Positions 17,829 to 25,831 of a DNA stretch of 34,974 nucleotides are shown here, in pieces; the first letter of the stretch is position 1; each line of letters starts with the position of its first letter. The notes below the pieces were generated by a model. It was not told the origin of the DNA. It did no database searches and saw only the letters and a program-made list of their open reading frames with translations. This DNA is from Actinomycetota bacterium (GTDB lineage: Bacteria > Actinomycetota > Actinomycetes > Mycobacteriales > Pseudonocardiaceae), in the NCBI GenBank assembly GCA_021324675.1, contig JAJPIR010000305.1, positions 1-34,974 on the forward strand, written 5' to 3'. Made by a program: the position numbers and the translations under genes.

Positions 17829-19742
17829 TTACGAATCGATGCGCCGGGCTCCGAGCTGCTCAGCGAGTAGTTCCAGGGCCACCTGTTCGGGATCGAGGTG
17901 CTCGGAGTGCATCGGCTCATCCGCGGGCGGCGCCGGCACACCGGGTTCTTCGGAATCCGTGGGCTCGGGCGGTGCGGGCATACCGTGGTCCGGGGGCCGC
18001 GGCGGCACATCAATGCGCCTGCCAGCCGGTCGTTCAGATGAACGCTGCGGGGGCTGGTTGCCACCAGGACCGGTGGCACCCCCGGTGTGCTCGCAACGCA
18101 CCTGCCAGTCGACACCCAGCACGGTGCGCAGTGCATATTTGATCATCTCGATGTTGCGTTCCTCGCCCAGCCGGCGGGCCAGCGGGGCCGTAGGCAGGCT
18201 CAGCACCAGGGTGTCACCCTCGACAGCACTAGCAGTGGAGTTGCTGAACAACACCTGGGTTGCCCGGCTTTGCTCACGCACCGCGTCAAGCAGCGCCTGC
18301 CATACCCGCCGCACCGTCGCAGCGTCGAGCTGGCCCGGCGCCGGCTGGCCCTGAGCGTCACCTGCGGAGTCGGTGGCCGGCACTTCGGTGTGCCGCGCTT
18401 CGGGACGCGGCATTTCAGCGCGCGGTATCTCAGGGCGCGGTATCTCAGGGCGCGGTATCTCAGGGCGCGGTACCTCAGAGCGCGGCGCCTCAGAGCGCGG
18501 CGCTTCAATGCGCTTGGTGCCGGTCGGCGGCGGCGCCGGTGCACTACCTTCACTGACGGGCTGGTCTGTGGCCGAGGGGACGATGGTCAACCGCCGCTCC
18601 AGCCGCTCCAGCCGATGCAAGATGGCGCTGTCCCCCTCGGCCGCAGCGGGCAGCAGCATCCGAGCACAGAGCAGTTCCAGCAGCAAGCGGGGGGCAGTAG
18701 CACCGCGCATCTCGATCAGCCCGTTATGGGTGATCTCGGCGAACCGGGCGAGTGTGCCCGCACCCAGCGCTTCAGCCTGCGCGATCATCGTCGCGAGTTG
18801 ATCCTGGGGTGCATCGACCAGCCCTTGGCCGGCCGGTTCGGGGGCGACGCGCAACAACACCAGATCGCGGAAACGTTGCAGCAGATCGGTAGCGAAGCGC
18901 CGGGGATCGTGCCCAGCCTCGACCAACCGGTCGATGGTGGCGAACACGGTAGCTCCGTCCTGGACCGCCAGGGCAGAAACCATGTCGTCGATCAGCGCAA
19001 CGTCAGTAACACCGAGCAGCGCGACCGCGCGGGCATAGGTGACGCCTTCGGGACCTGCGCCGGCGAGTAATTGGTCCAGCACGGACAACGAGTCCCGGGC
19101 CGAGCCGCCGCCGGCCCGGATTACCAGGGGGTAGACCGCGTGCTCAATGGCGACGCCCTCGGCGGCGCATACCTGCTCCAGCAGCCCGCGCATGGTGCTG
19201 GGCGGTAACAGGCGGAACGGGTAATGGTGGGTGCGGGACCGGATGGTCGCCAGCACCTTCTCTGGTTCGGTGGTGGCGAAGACGAAGACCAGGTGCTCGG
19301 GAGGTTCCTCCACGATCTTGAGCAAGGCGTTGAAGCCCTGCGTGGTGACCATGTGCGCCTCGTCGATGATGAACACCCGGTAGCGGGACTCGGCGGGGGC
19401 GTAGAAGGCGCGATCCCGCAAGTCACGGGCGTCATCCACGCCGCCGTGGCTTGCCGCGTCGAGCTCGACAACGTCGATTGACCCGGGACCCTCCGGCGCC
19501 AGCGCGACACATGACGGGCACGTCCCGCACGGATCTGGGGTCGGGCCAGCTGCGCAATTCAGCGAGCGAGCCAGGATGCGCGCACTGGATGTCTTCCCGC
19601 ATCCTCGCGGCCCGGAGAAGAGGTAGGCGTGGTTGACCCGGCCGGCAGCCAGCGCGGTGCGCAGCGGTTCGGTGACATGATCCTGGCCGACCACCTCGGC
19701 GAAAGTCGCTGGGCGGTATCTCCGGTAAAGAGCCAGGGCCAC
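17829..19742 (-). CDS. dnaX: DNA polymerase III subunit gamma/tau
   Basis: This is the clamp-loader ATPase of the replicative polymerase. The 637-aa product begins LYRRYRPATFAEVVGQDHV. It has a Walker A GPRGCGKT (44-51), a zinc module with Cys 63, 72, 75 and 78, DEAH at 127-130, the NALLKIVEEPPEHLVFVFATTEPEKV segment, and the GGGSARDSLSVLDQ sensor region. Domain III follows, then a Pro/Glu/Arg-rich linker with a pentapeptide repeat (about 411-446) and a tau-like C-terminal domain (VRRVWQALLDAVREQSRATQVLF). The GTG at 19742 is ten bases after the siderophore-interacting gene's stop, so they likely share a transcript. No slippery site for a shorter gamma form was seen. Confidence 0.96.
   Translation of the reverse strand: MALALYRRYRPATFAEVVGQDHVTEPLRTALAAGRVNHAYLFSGPRGCGKTSSARILARSLNCAAGPTPDPCGTCPSCVALAPEGPGSIDVVELDAASHGGVDDARDLRDRAFYAPAESRYRVFIIDEAHMVTTQGFNALLKIVEEPPEHLVFVFATTEPEKVLATIRSRTHHYPFRLLPPSTMRGLLEQVCAAEGVAIEHAVYPLVIRAGGGSARDSLSVLDQLLAGAGPEGVTYARAVALLGVTDVALIDDMVSALAVQDGATVFATIDRLVEAGHDPRRFATDLLQRFRDLVLLRVAPEPAGQGLVDAPQDQLATMIAQAEALGAGTLARFAEITHNGLIEMRGATAPRLLLELLCARMLLPAAAEGDSAILHRLERLERRLTIVPSATDQPVSEGSAPAPPPTGTKRIEAPRSEAPRSEVPRPEIPRPEIPRPEIPRAEMPRPEARHTEVPATDSAGDAQGQPAPGQLDAATVRRVWQALLDAVREQSRATQVLFSNSTASAVEGDTLVLSLPTAPLARRLGEERNIEMIKYALRTVLGVDWQVRCEHTGGATGPGGNQPPQRSSERPAGRRIDVPPRPPDHGMPAPPEPTDSEEPGVPAPPADEPMHSEHLDPEQVALELLAEQLGARRIDS
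18406..18510. repeat. 15-bp in-frame repeats in the dnaX linker
   Basis: Seven consecutive 15-bp units run through this stretch. The three units from 18421 to 18465 are identical (CGCGGTATCTCAGGG) and the flanking ones diverged. On the coding strand they give the five-residue repeat P-R-x-E-x in the linker of DnaX. Repeat length is a multiple of three, so expansion or contraction keeps the frame. Confidence 0.9.
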
Positions 19743-19752
19743 GGCCGCGAGG

Positions 19753-20538
19753 CTACCGTGCGCCGCCGACGGTCTTCACGCCGCGAGGTGCACCTCCGGT
19801 GGGGTTGCCAACCGGATGCTGCCGGTCCCAGAAACCCTTGACGTACAGCGCCCGCCGATCGATGCCACGCTCGTTGAGCAGGTGCGCCCGGATCCGTCGC
19901 ACCGTCGGGGTGTGCCCGGCCAGCCAGATGTGCCCGTGCCCGGGCGGCCACTGCACTGCCCGCACAGCATCGTCGAGCAGCGTGGACGTGCCGGGCTCGC
20001 GGCCGTCGCGGTGCAGCCACCGGACCACTGGGGTAGCCGCGCCGGGCATTGGCTGCTCCTCGGTCGCGTCTGCGATTTCGACATATACGGCTACGCATGC
20101 ATGTGCTGGCAGCATCTCCAGGTAAGCCTGGATCGCTGGCAAGGCGGTCTCATCGCCTGCGAACACGTGCCAGTCCGCGTGCGGATCCGGCCGGTAGCGA
20201 CCGCTGGGACCGACGAACTCCAGGGGCTCGCCCGGCTGCGCGTGTCGCGCCCAATTGGCTGCCGGCCCATCACCGTGGAGCACAAAATCGATGTCCAGGC
20301 TTGGCCCCGAGCTACCGCTGCCACGGTAGTCACGCACCGTGTAGTCACGAGACGCTGGGCAACCGCTGACCAGATCAGGCACGTAAATCTTGATCGTTTG
20401 CCCTGGAACCGCAGCTAAGCCAGCCAGGCTGTCACCGCACAGCCGGATCCGGGTCATCCGGGGGGTGACCTGATTGACCGACGCAACCGTCGCGACCGTG
20501 GAGGCGACACGCCTGCGTACAGGAGCCTGCGGCGGCAT
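19753..20538 (-). CDS. Siderophore-interacting FAD reductase (SIP family)
   Basis: This cytosolic flavoprotein family reduces ferric siderophores to release iron. The 261-aa product has an N-terminal FAD-binding 9 domain: TPRMTRIRLCGDSL, VPGQTIKIYVPDL and the RDYTVRDYR flavin motif. A C-terminal NAD(P)H-binding SIP domain follows: HVFAGDETALPAIQAYLEML, IWLAGHTPTVRRIRAHLLNERGID and YVKGFWDRQ. The ATG at 20538 is chosen because GGAGGAGG lies eight bases upstream; the frame extends back to 20586. It ends ten bases before dnaX and is probably cotranscribed with it, an unexpected pairing of iron release with replication. No siderophore synthesis genes are in the window. Confidence 0.9.
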   Translation of the reverse strand: MPPQAPVRRRVASTVATVASVNQVTPRMTRIRLCGDSLAGLAAVPGQTIKIYVPDLVSGCPASRDYTVRDYRGSGSSGPSLDIDFVLHGDGPAANWARHAQPGEPLEFVGPSGRYRPDPHADWHVFAGDETALPAIQAYLEMLPAHACVAVYVEIADATEEQPMPGAATPVVRWLHRDGREPGTSTLLDDAVRAVQWPPGHGHIWLAGHTPTVRRIRAHLLNERGIDRRALYVKGFWDRQHPVGNPTGGAPRGVKTVGGAR

Positions 20539-20597
20539 CGAGCGTCCTCCTCCGGCGCTCCGGCGCGGCGACCTAGCCGGAGGCAACGACCAGCGGC

Positions 20598-20876
20598 CTA
20601 GCCTCCGGTGGCGGCGGAGTCATCCGCGTCAGCGGAGTCGGCAGCAAGTCGTGCTTCCGCCTCCCGGATCCGGGTCTGCAGTGCCTGGTATTCGTCGTTA
20701 TTAGCCAGCTTCTGCTTGACCTTGATATCGAACAGGTCCTTGGTTCGGATCGGTGACGTCCACTTCTCCTCTACCTCGGTGGCTGCCTGCTCCTTGACCG
20801 CGGCCATCCGCTCGCGTAGCTCATCAAGCTCCTGCCGCGCGACGTCCAGACCTTCCCCCGGATCCTGCTGGCTCAC
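20598..20876 (-). CDS. Small coiled-coil protein, unknown function
   Basis: The GTG at 20876 gives a 92-aa, highly charged, almost entirely helical protein. Heptad-like stretches are VARQELDELRERMAAVKEQA and YQALQTRIREAEARLAAD, separated by a WTSPIRTKDLFDIKVKQKL segment, and the tail is Asp/Ser/Ala-rich. The frame opens upstream to 21038, but that part coincides with the SRP RNA gene, so the later start is used; GTGGAAGG lies a little upstream. I recognise no family. It sits between SRP RNA and the SIP gene on the same strand. Confidence 0.6.
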   Translation of the reverse strand: MSQQDPGEGLDVARQELDELRERMAAVKEQAATEVEEKWTSPIRTKDLFDIKVKQKLANNDEYQALQTRIREAEARLAADSADADDSAATGG

Positions 20877-20906
20877 GTCACCGGCCCGCCTTCCACCCCT
20901 GCGAAT

Positions 20907-20999
20907 GAGGGGACCCCGCGCACCCGCCAGAGCATGCTGACCCTTGCTGCCTTCCGACCCTGGGGGAGTTCGCAAGATGGACGCCGCGCGGGGTCCATC
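20907..20999 (-). ncRNA. ffs: SRP RNA (4.5S, small bacterial type)
   Basis: Read on the minus strand, the transcript contains GGGTCGGAAGGCAGCAAGGG, the universally conserved Ffh-binding hairpin with its GGAA tetraloop. The outer ends pair: GGACCCCGCGC near 20997 with GCGCGGGGTCC near 20911. The predicted length of about 90 nt fits the short actinobacterial form. Ends are estimated from the pairing. A TAGACT box ending eight bases before the 5' end is a likely -10, embedded in a 15-base palindrome at 20999-21013. Confidence 0.93.
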
Positions 21000-21135
21000 C
21001 CCTAGTCTAGGGGCTACCCACTCGGCACCGCACGACACCCAGGGGGAGCCCGGCGAGCATCTCGGCCGACCCCCTCAGCAGCGGCAGCTACCTGCGGCTT
21101 TGGTGGGGAGCGACACTGCCGGTAACCTCGCGAGC

Positions 21136-21225
21136 GGAGGATTCGCCTAGTGGCCTAGGGCGCACGATTGGAAATCGTGTTGGGTGTTACAACCCTCGCG
21201 GGTTCAAATCCCGCATCCTCCGCCA
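21136..21225 (+). tRNA. tRNA-Ser (anticodon GGA)
   Basis: A complete class II tRNA is visible. The acceptor stem pairs GGAGGAT with ATCCTCC, the D arm is present, and the anticodon stem-loop is CACGA-TTGGAAA-TCGTG with anticodon GGA. There is a long variable arm (TGGGT...ACCC), a T arm GCGGG-TTCAAAT-CCCGC, discriminator G and an encoded CCA. It reads UCC (and UCU by wobble) serine codons. The DNA just downstream is degraded and contains transposase remains, consistent with the 3' side of a tRNA being an insertion-prone site. Confidence 0.97.
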
Positions 21226-21239
21226 CCTAGCAGCACAAA

Positions 21240-21549
21240 CACCGAACACCATGATTATTTGATAACGGGCATTTGTGCCGTTGGGTCTCGGATTGGGTCC
21301 ATCGTGGTCGTTCACGGCAGTACAGCTGACACCGGTTCCCCCTGTGACCAGCGGTCGTGTTGAGCACCAACTTCATCAGCCCGGTGAGCAGCACACCCGG
21401 CCCGACCAACCCCACCCACGGCACGGGCCTTGCCTACAAGTTCCCGGCCAAACTGCTGCTGATCAAACTGAGCCGTCATGGGCTCGATCATCTCGGTCAC
21501 AACCGATCCCTCCCGCCAAGCACGCTCGGCGTGTCAGGCCAGTGACACC
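21240..21549 (-). mobile_element. Decayed IS256-family element, 5' remnant
   Basis: Read on the minus strand from a GTG at 21500, the frame gives MTEMIEPMTAQFDQQQFGRE and then LVGKARA. After a frame change it continues as LVGPGVLLTGLMKLVLNT (in the 21227-21424 frame). Together these match the N-terminus of actinobacterial IS256 transposases (LVGPGGLLTGLTKTVLETAL in typical members). The catalytic DDE region is missing and the rest is out of frame. At 21531-21548 a GTGTCA...TGACAC inverted repeat lies about 30 bases upstream of the start and may be the element's terminal repeat. It cannot encode an active enzyme. Confidence 0.55.
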
Positions 21550-21710
21550 CTTTTTCACACAATCTCCGATTTGGCCAACAGGAAATCAGCAGATCCGTCA
21601 TCGAGAACCCAGGAACAAAAACAGTGCCTTCTTTGGCTGGCAATACTCTCCCGGTCATTCGATCCAGCCACTCGACTGGTCGCTAAACATCCCGAAGCAA
21701 ACCCGGAAAC

Positions 21711-21896
21711 CTACGAGGGCGGATGTGACAAATTTATGTTGTAGGGCACGCCACTCCAGGGCGCCACCTCCAGCACCGCACGAGCCTCGGCGAACGGGAC
21801 CAGCGCCTCAGCCGGAAGCGCCTCAACCTGCTGCTGTGACTGGTCGTCGATGGTGACCGTGTACGACGGGGCTACAGGCCCAGCCAGCCGGACCAC
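21711..21896 (-). pseudogene. Truncated RelE/ParE-like toxin ORF
   Basis: The 61-aa ORF reads SYTVTIDDQSQQQVEALPAE, then ALVPFAEARAVLEVAPWSGVPYN, and then departs into NINLSHPPS and stops. The pattern Y-V-x-x-D-x-A/S-x-x-Q-x-x-ALPAEAL...L-x-x-x-PW-x-G-x-PYN is that of small actinobacterial RelE/ParE-like proteins. Those continue with a strand-rich half (about 30-40 residues) carrying the active-site region, which is absent here. No antitoxin gene is adjacent. It is probably a gene fragment; a short functional protein cannot be excluded. Confidence 0.45.
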
Positions 21897-21920
21897 CGGA
21901 CCTCGATCAAGGGTGGAAGC

Positions 21921-23510
21921 CTAGTTGTGACCAAGACCTGAGGCGCGGGGACGGGTGAGGGTGAACTGGTCAACGGGGGTGAGATCACCGTATGGGCCGT
22001 TGACGGCGTAGTACGTGACGGCGATGGAGGTGGCTTGACCCGGTCGGCCAGGATCGACGTCAAACGCAGCGAAGCCGTAGGCGTGATCAGGATCGCGCAC
22101 CGCGGACCACGGGGCGTTTTCCATGACATAGATCGGCGGACGTTTGCCAGTGGCCGGGTCGGCTGGTCCGACTCCGGTGATCACCCGGCATTGAGCAGGA
22201 GTGAAGAACAGGTTGTTTGACGGCGCTGAGGTGCCTCCGCCGCCGATGACCATGTGCACGGTTCCGGCGCTGGTGTCGATGGTGTCGGTCCCGGTGGCCA
22301 CGGGCAGCGGGGTCAGGGTGTCATTGGATTGCTGGCCGCGGATGGGGTGTGAGCGTTCGTAATGGTGTTCGTGTCCACACACCACCAGATCGACGCCGTA
22401 ACGGTCGAACAACGGGATCCAGCTTTCGCGGATACCGCGATCAGCGCCGTTGAATTTGTCCACGGTGGAGATCACAACCTGGTGCATGCAGACCACGATC
22501 CAGTCGATGTTGGGATTGGCGCGGGAGGTGGCGAGCTCGGCCGCCAGCCACCGTTGCTGCGCGCCAGCAGAATAGCCGCGGACGTAAGTGTTACCACCAT
22601 CTTGATAACACACGTCGTCATTGTTGAGGCTGATGATGCGCACCGAGCCGGCGGTGAAGGCGTACCACAGGCCGCGGAAAGTGAGGTCTGCGCCGGAGTC
22701 AGGCACGGTGAAATAGGTTTGATAGGCACTATAACCAATCGGTCCGTTGCCGAGTTCGTTTTCGTGGTTGCCGGCTGCGGGCATCCACGGCCGGTACCGT
22801 GCCGAGCGTGAGTTGTTCTCAAACCAGTCCGACCAGGTGCGAATCCGGTCGGTGGCGAGGTTGGCGTAGCACAGGTCACCGTTGACCAGATGAAAAAGCG
22901 GTGCGATGCGTTCGACGCCGGCGGCAACGTCGGCACCGAAGGGCGAGCCGAGGTTGTCGTTGACATAGCTGGTGCCGACCAACTTGCCCAGCGTGGGGGT
23001 GCCCTGGTCACCGAAGCTGGTAAAGGTGAACGCCGCCCTACCGCGTGGCGCGGTGTGAATCGTGCCGAGTTCGGCGGCCGCGCCGTCGTGCACCGCGGCA
23101 TAGATGTAGTCGGTGTCCGGCTGCAGATTGACCAGTCGGGCATGGTGGACCTGTACTTCGGTACCCGACTTCGCGTCGCGGTAGGTCGAGGTGTCGGCAG
23201 GCTGTGTGTGTCCAAAGCCGTCCGTCGGGCTGCCCAGCTGCACCCGGGGGTTGGACACCGACGCGGTGGAGTGCCAGGAAACCACCACTTCGCGGGAGGC
23301 ATCCGCGCCGAACTGGGTGTGCAGGCCGGCCACCCGCGGCGCGGCGCGGCGGTCTGGCCGCTGCCACAACACCGGCGAGCCAGGAGAGGCCCACGTGGCA
23401 GGCGAACGCAGCAACACTGCACCACCGACGCCGAGGCCAGCCGCGCTGGCCAGCAGGGTCCGCCGGCCAACAACCGACCGGCGACTGCGCGGCATGAGTT
23501 GATCAGTCAT
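21921..23510 (-). CDS. Tat-exported purple acid phosphatase-like metallophosphoesterase
   Basis: This secreted binuclear metallophosphoesterase resembles plant-type purple acid phosphatases and mycobacterial Rv2577. A Tat signal (SRRSVVGRRTLLASAAGLGVGGAVLL) is followed by a fibronectin-like N-domain (VVVSWHSTASVSNPRVQLG). The catalytic domain shows metal-ligand motifs in order: FGDQG, NGDLCYAN, AGNHENE, CMHQ and GHEHHYERSHP. From the ATG at 23510 the product is 529 aa; ATGs at 23519 and 23552 are alternatives, and none has a strong ribosome site. A TACTCT box nine bases before 23519 could indicate near-leaderless initiation. It is divergent from another secreted phosphoesterase, which suggests a shared role in phosphate scavenging. 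Confidence 0.9.
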   Translation of the reverse strand: MTDQLMPRSRRSVVGRRTLLASAAGLGVGGAVLLRSPATWASPGSPVLWQRPDRRAAPRVAGLHTQFGADASREVVVSWHSTASVSNPRVQLGSPTDGFGHTQPADTSTYRDAKSGTEVQVHHARLVNLQPDTDYIYAAVHDGAAAELGTIHTAPRGRAAFTFTSFGDQGTPTLGKLVGTSYVNDNLGSPFGADVAAGVERIAPLFHLVNGDLCYANLATDRIRTWSDWFENNSRSARYRPWMPAAGNHENELGNGPIGYSAYQTYFTVPDSGADLTFRGLWYAFTAGSVRIISLNNDDVCYQDGGNTYVRGYSAGAQQRWLAAELATSRANPNIDWIVVCMHQVVISTVDKFNGADRGIRESWIPLFDRYGVDLVVCGHEHHYERSHPIRGQQSNDTLTPLPVATGTDTIDTSAGTVHMVIGGGGTSAPSNNLFFTPAQCRVITGVGPADPATGKRPPIYVMENAPWSAVRDPDHAYGFAAFDVDPGRPGQATSIAVTYYAVNGPYGDLTPVDQFTLTRPRASGLGHN

Positions 23511-23800
23511 GCTTTGCATCGTGAAGGCAGAGTATGACTGACCTCTCTTCATCCGGCGAACAACAGATGCCCAACAAATGGCCTCACTGCAAGCAGCGCC
23601 ACGCTCCGGATATCGAAGTCCTGTGTTCCTTTATCGGCCCGGCTCAGCCGCAGCCCGACCACGACCTGAGCAGAAAACTGGAAGTGTTGCCAACGCACCA
23701 ACGAAGGATTTTCCACCCCGGGTGAACCGATGTGCTGCAGCTGCGCCTCAACGACCTGCTCAGCAGACCCAAAACTCGGTGCCGCTTAGTGCGGTTCTGA

Positions 23801-23830
23801 TGCAAAGGTCGGCAAAGGTCTGCAAAGGTC
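23801..23830. promoter_or_regulatory. Three helically phased 10-bp direct repeats
   Basis: The decamer (T/G)GCAAAGGTC occurs three times with no spacer, at 23801, 23811 and 23821, and only the first base varies. A 10-bp period places each copy on the same face of the helix, as in tandem sites for response regulators. It lies in the 459-base divergent gap between the acid phosphatase-like gene and the phosphoesterase gene, about 140 bases upstream of the latter. It does not match the 11-bp Streptomyces PHO-box consensus. Confidence 0.55.
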
Positions 23831-23969
23831 TCTGTCTCTGTCCCCGGCGAACCCAGCATTCATCCCTCGTTCCGGCTCGACGTGCCGGTCGGTCACGGCG
23901 GGCCGTTAGGCAAGGGCTGCCCACCTCGTCACCGATCCCGGTCAGGTGACCGATTCCTTGGAGCAGCCC

Positions 23970-25181
23970 ATGCATTTATCCATTCGACGCCGTCTCGCCG
24001 CTACCGCGGCGGTGCTGGCTGGCGCCGTCGGCGCCAGCCTGGCCATGACCCCGCCAGCCGTTGCGGTCAACGGGGTACCCCGCTTCGACCACGTCGTGCT
24101 GGTGATGTTCGAAAACCACAGCGCAAGCTCCATCTACGGCAGTGCGCAAGCGCCCTACATCAATTCACTGGCCACCAACGGCGCGAAGTTCACCCAGTCG
24201 TTTGCCATCGAACACCCCAGTGAGCCCAATTACCTTGACCTGTTTTCCGGCTCCAACCAGGGAGTGACCGACGACTCGTGCCCGCACACCTTCAGCACCG
24301 CCAACCATGCCGCCGAGCTCATCGGCGCCGGGCTGACTTTCGGCGGCTACTCCGAGGGGCTGCCCGCAGTCGGCTCCACGGCCTGCACCTCCGGGCGCTA
24401 CGCGCGCAAGCACAACCCCTGGGTCAACTTCACCAACGTCCCGGCGGCCGACAACCTGCCGTTTAGCTCCTTTCCCACGGACTTCACCCAGCTGCCCACG
24501 GTGTCGTGGGTAATCCCGGACCTGTGCAACGACATGCACGACTGCGCGATCTCGGTTGGCGATAGCTGGCTGCAGACCAACCTGGGGGCCTACGCGCAGT
24601 GGGCCACCACGCACAACAGCCTGCTGATCGTCACCTTCGACGAGGATGACAGCAGGAGCAACAACAACATCGCCACCGTGTTCTACGGCGCCAACGTCAA
24701 AACCGGCGTCTACGACGAGCACATCAACCACTTCAACGTCCTGCGCACCATGGAAGACATGTACGCCACGCCGCATGCCGGTGCGGCTGCCACCGCAACC
24801 CCGATCACCGACGTCTGGACTACCTCACCAACCGCCACTCCGACACCCGCGCCGACGCCAACTCCGACGCCCAGCCCCACCCCGAGCCCCACGCCAACTC
24901 CCAGCCCGAACAACACTGTCACGGTGACCAACCCCGGCAACCAAACCGGAACGATCGGAACACCGGTCAGCCTGCAGATCCGGGCGACCGACTCCGCGCC
25001 GGGGCAGACCCTGGCCTTCACCGCCGTGAACCTGCCCCCAGGCCTGATGATCAACTCCTCGACCGGGCTGATCAGCGGCACGCCGACCAAGCGCGGCAAC
25101 TCCACCGTCACCGTCACCGCGACCGATACCACCAACGCCAGCGGCAGCACCACCTTCACCTGGACAATCCGCAACCACTAG
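23970..25181 (+). CDS. Secreted phosphoesterase with Pro-Thr linker and Ig-like domain
   Basis: This exported phosphoesterase is of the phospholipase C/AcpA type (PF04185-like). The ATG at 23970 follows GGAG. A signal peptide (RRRLAATAAVLAGAVGASLA then AVA) precedes the catalytic domain. That domain has FDHVVLVMFENHSASSIYG (the E-N-H-S nucleophile region), IEHPSEPNYLDLFSGS, PDLCNDMHDC, LLIVTFDEDD and YDEHINHFNVLRTMEDMY. A low-complexity linker of Pro-Thr and Pro-Ser repeats (about 290-318) leads to a C-terminal putative-Ig domain (GTPVSLQIRATDSAPGQTLAFTA...GLPPGL-type repeat, then SGTPTKRGNSTVTVTATD). The linker and Ig domain suggest display beyond the cell wall. A hairpin terminator follows the stop. 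Confidence 0.9.
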   Translation: MHLSIRRRLAATAAVLAGAVGASLAMTPPAVAVNGVPRFDHVVLVMFENHSASSIYGSAQAPYINSLATNGAKFTQSFAIEHPSEPNYLDLFSGSNQGVTDDSCPHTFSTANHAAELIGAGLTFGGYSEGLPAVGSTACTSGRYARKHNPWVNFTNVPAADNLPFSSFPTDFTQLPTVSWVIPDLCNDMHDCAISVGDSWLQTNLGAYAQWATTHNSLLIVTFDEDDSRSNNNIATVFYGANVKTGVYDEHINHFNVLRTMEDMYATPHAGAAATATPITDVWTTSPTATPTPAPTPTPTPSPTPSPTPTPSPNNTVTVTNPGNQTGTIGTPVSLQIRATDSAPGQTLAFTAVNLPPGLMINSSTGLISGTPTKRGNSTVTVTATDTTNASGSTTFTWTIRNH

Positions 25182-25208
25182 CCCGCCGCACACGGCACGG
25201 CAGATCAC

Positions 25209-25257
25209 CACCCGAGCGGCGGCGCCCTGGATTCTCCTGGGTGCCGCCGCTCGGGTG
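25209..25257. terminator. Strong hairpin terminator after the phosphoesterase
   Basis: A 19-bp stem (25209-25227 with 25239-25257, one G-T pair, 11-base loop) starts 28 bases after the phosphoesterase stop. It is also upstream of the end of the convergent membrane-protein gene at 25343. There is no U tract, as is common for terminators in high-GC actinobacteria. Confidence 0.75.
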
Positions 25258-25342
25258 CCCTTCCCCGTCCAGGCTGCTGTTGAGCCCGTCACACGGGACG
25301 AGATGGACCCTTGATGGGCCGGCTCGCCCGGGATGGGCAGAC

Positions 25343-25831
25343 TTACTCGCCCGAGAGCTCCGCCTCACGATTACGCGGTATCCAGCGCCGCAGCAGCAAC
25401 AGCGCCAGCACGGCAAACACGATGGCTGCCGCGGGCACCGGCCGTTGCCGCATTACCTGCGCCACCTGGCCAACGCGACCAGTTACTGGTTCAGGCACCT
25501 GCGTCCGCACCTGTTCGGTGAGATCCCTTGCCTGCCGCGTCAGCCCACTGGCGCTGTCCTGCACGGCTTCCTTGCTGTCGTGCAGCCTTCGCGTCACCTG
25601 ACCAACCTTGTCTTGCACCGTGTCCTTGGTGTCCGACCACACATCCCTGACAGCAGCAGGCACCTTCGCCTTGTGCGCCACCGCCTCTACCTTGCCGGTA
25701 AGCCGCTCACGACCATGGGCAAGACCTTCGCGGATACCCCGCGATGCATTCTGTAGTGACGTCTTCGCCCACTCAGACGGCGCCGTTGCGACCGAGACCG
25801 AGCGGGTGACCACAGGCGACGAGGTAGACAT
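25343..25831 (-). CDS. Single-pass membrane protein with amphipathic helical region
   Basis: The 162-aa product has a Ser/Thr/Val-rich N-terminus. A long charged helical region follows, with many Lys/Arg/Asp/Gln (WSDTKDTVQDKVGQVTRRLHD, ASGLTRQARDLTEQVRTQ). One C-terminal membrane helix (about 131-147, VPAAAIVFAVLALLLLRRW) precedes a short basic-acidic tail. The layout resembles DUF3618/YtxH-like stress-associated membrane proteins, but I cannot assign the family firmly. The ATG at 25831 follows a strong GGAGGGG site. It converges on the phosphoesterase gene. Confidence 0.75.
   Translation of the reverse strand: MSTSSPVVTRSVSVATAPSEWAKTSLQNASRGIREGLAHGRERLTGKVEAVAHKAKVPAAVRDVWSDTKDTVQDKVGQVTRRLHDSKEAVQDSASGLTRQARDLTEQVRTQVPEPVTGRVGQVAQVMRQRPVPAAAIVFAVLALLLLRRWIPRNREAELSGE

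Noticed and set aside
18406-18510. CRISPR-like regular repeats
   Set aside because: The repeats are contiguous 15-bp units without spacers, in frame inside dnaX. No CRISPR array was seen in the window.
18087-19070. 327-codon plus-strand ORF
   Set aside because: It is antisense to dnaX; its repeat section (ARYLRARYLRA) only reflects the dnaX linker repeat.
20877-21038. N-terminal extension of the coiled-coil protein
   Set aside because: The extension coincides with the SRP RNA gene and its promoter, so the GTG at 20876 is used.
21275-21856. 193-codon plus-strand ORF downstream of tRNA-Ser
   Set aside because: It is Pro/Arg/His/Gln-rich without hydrophobic patterning and runs opposite to the IS256 remnant; it looks like a chance frame.
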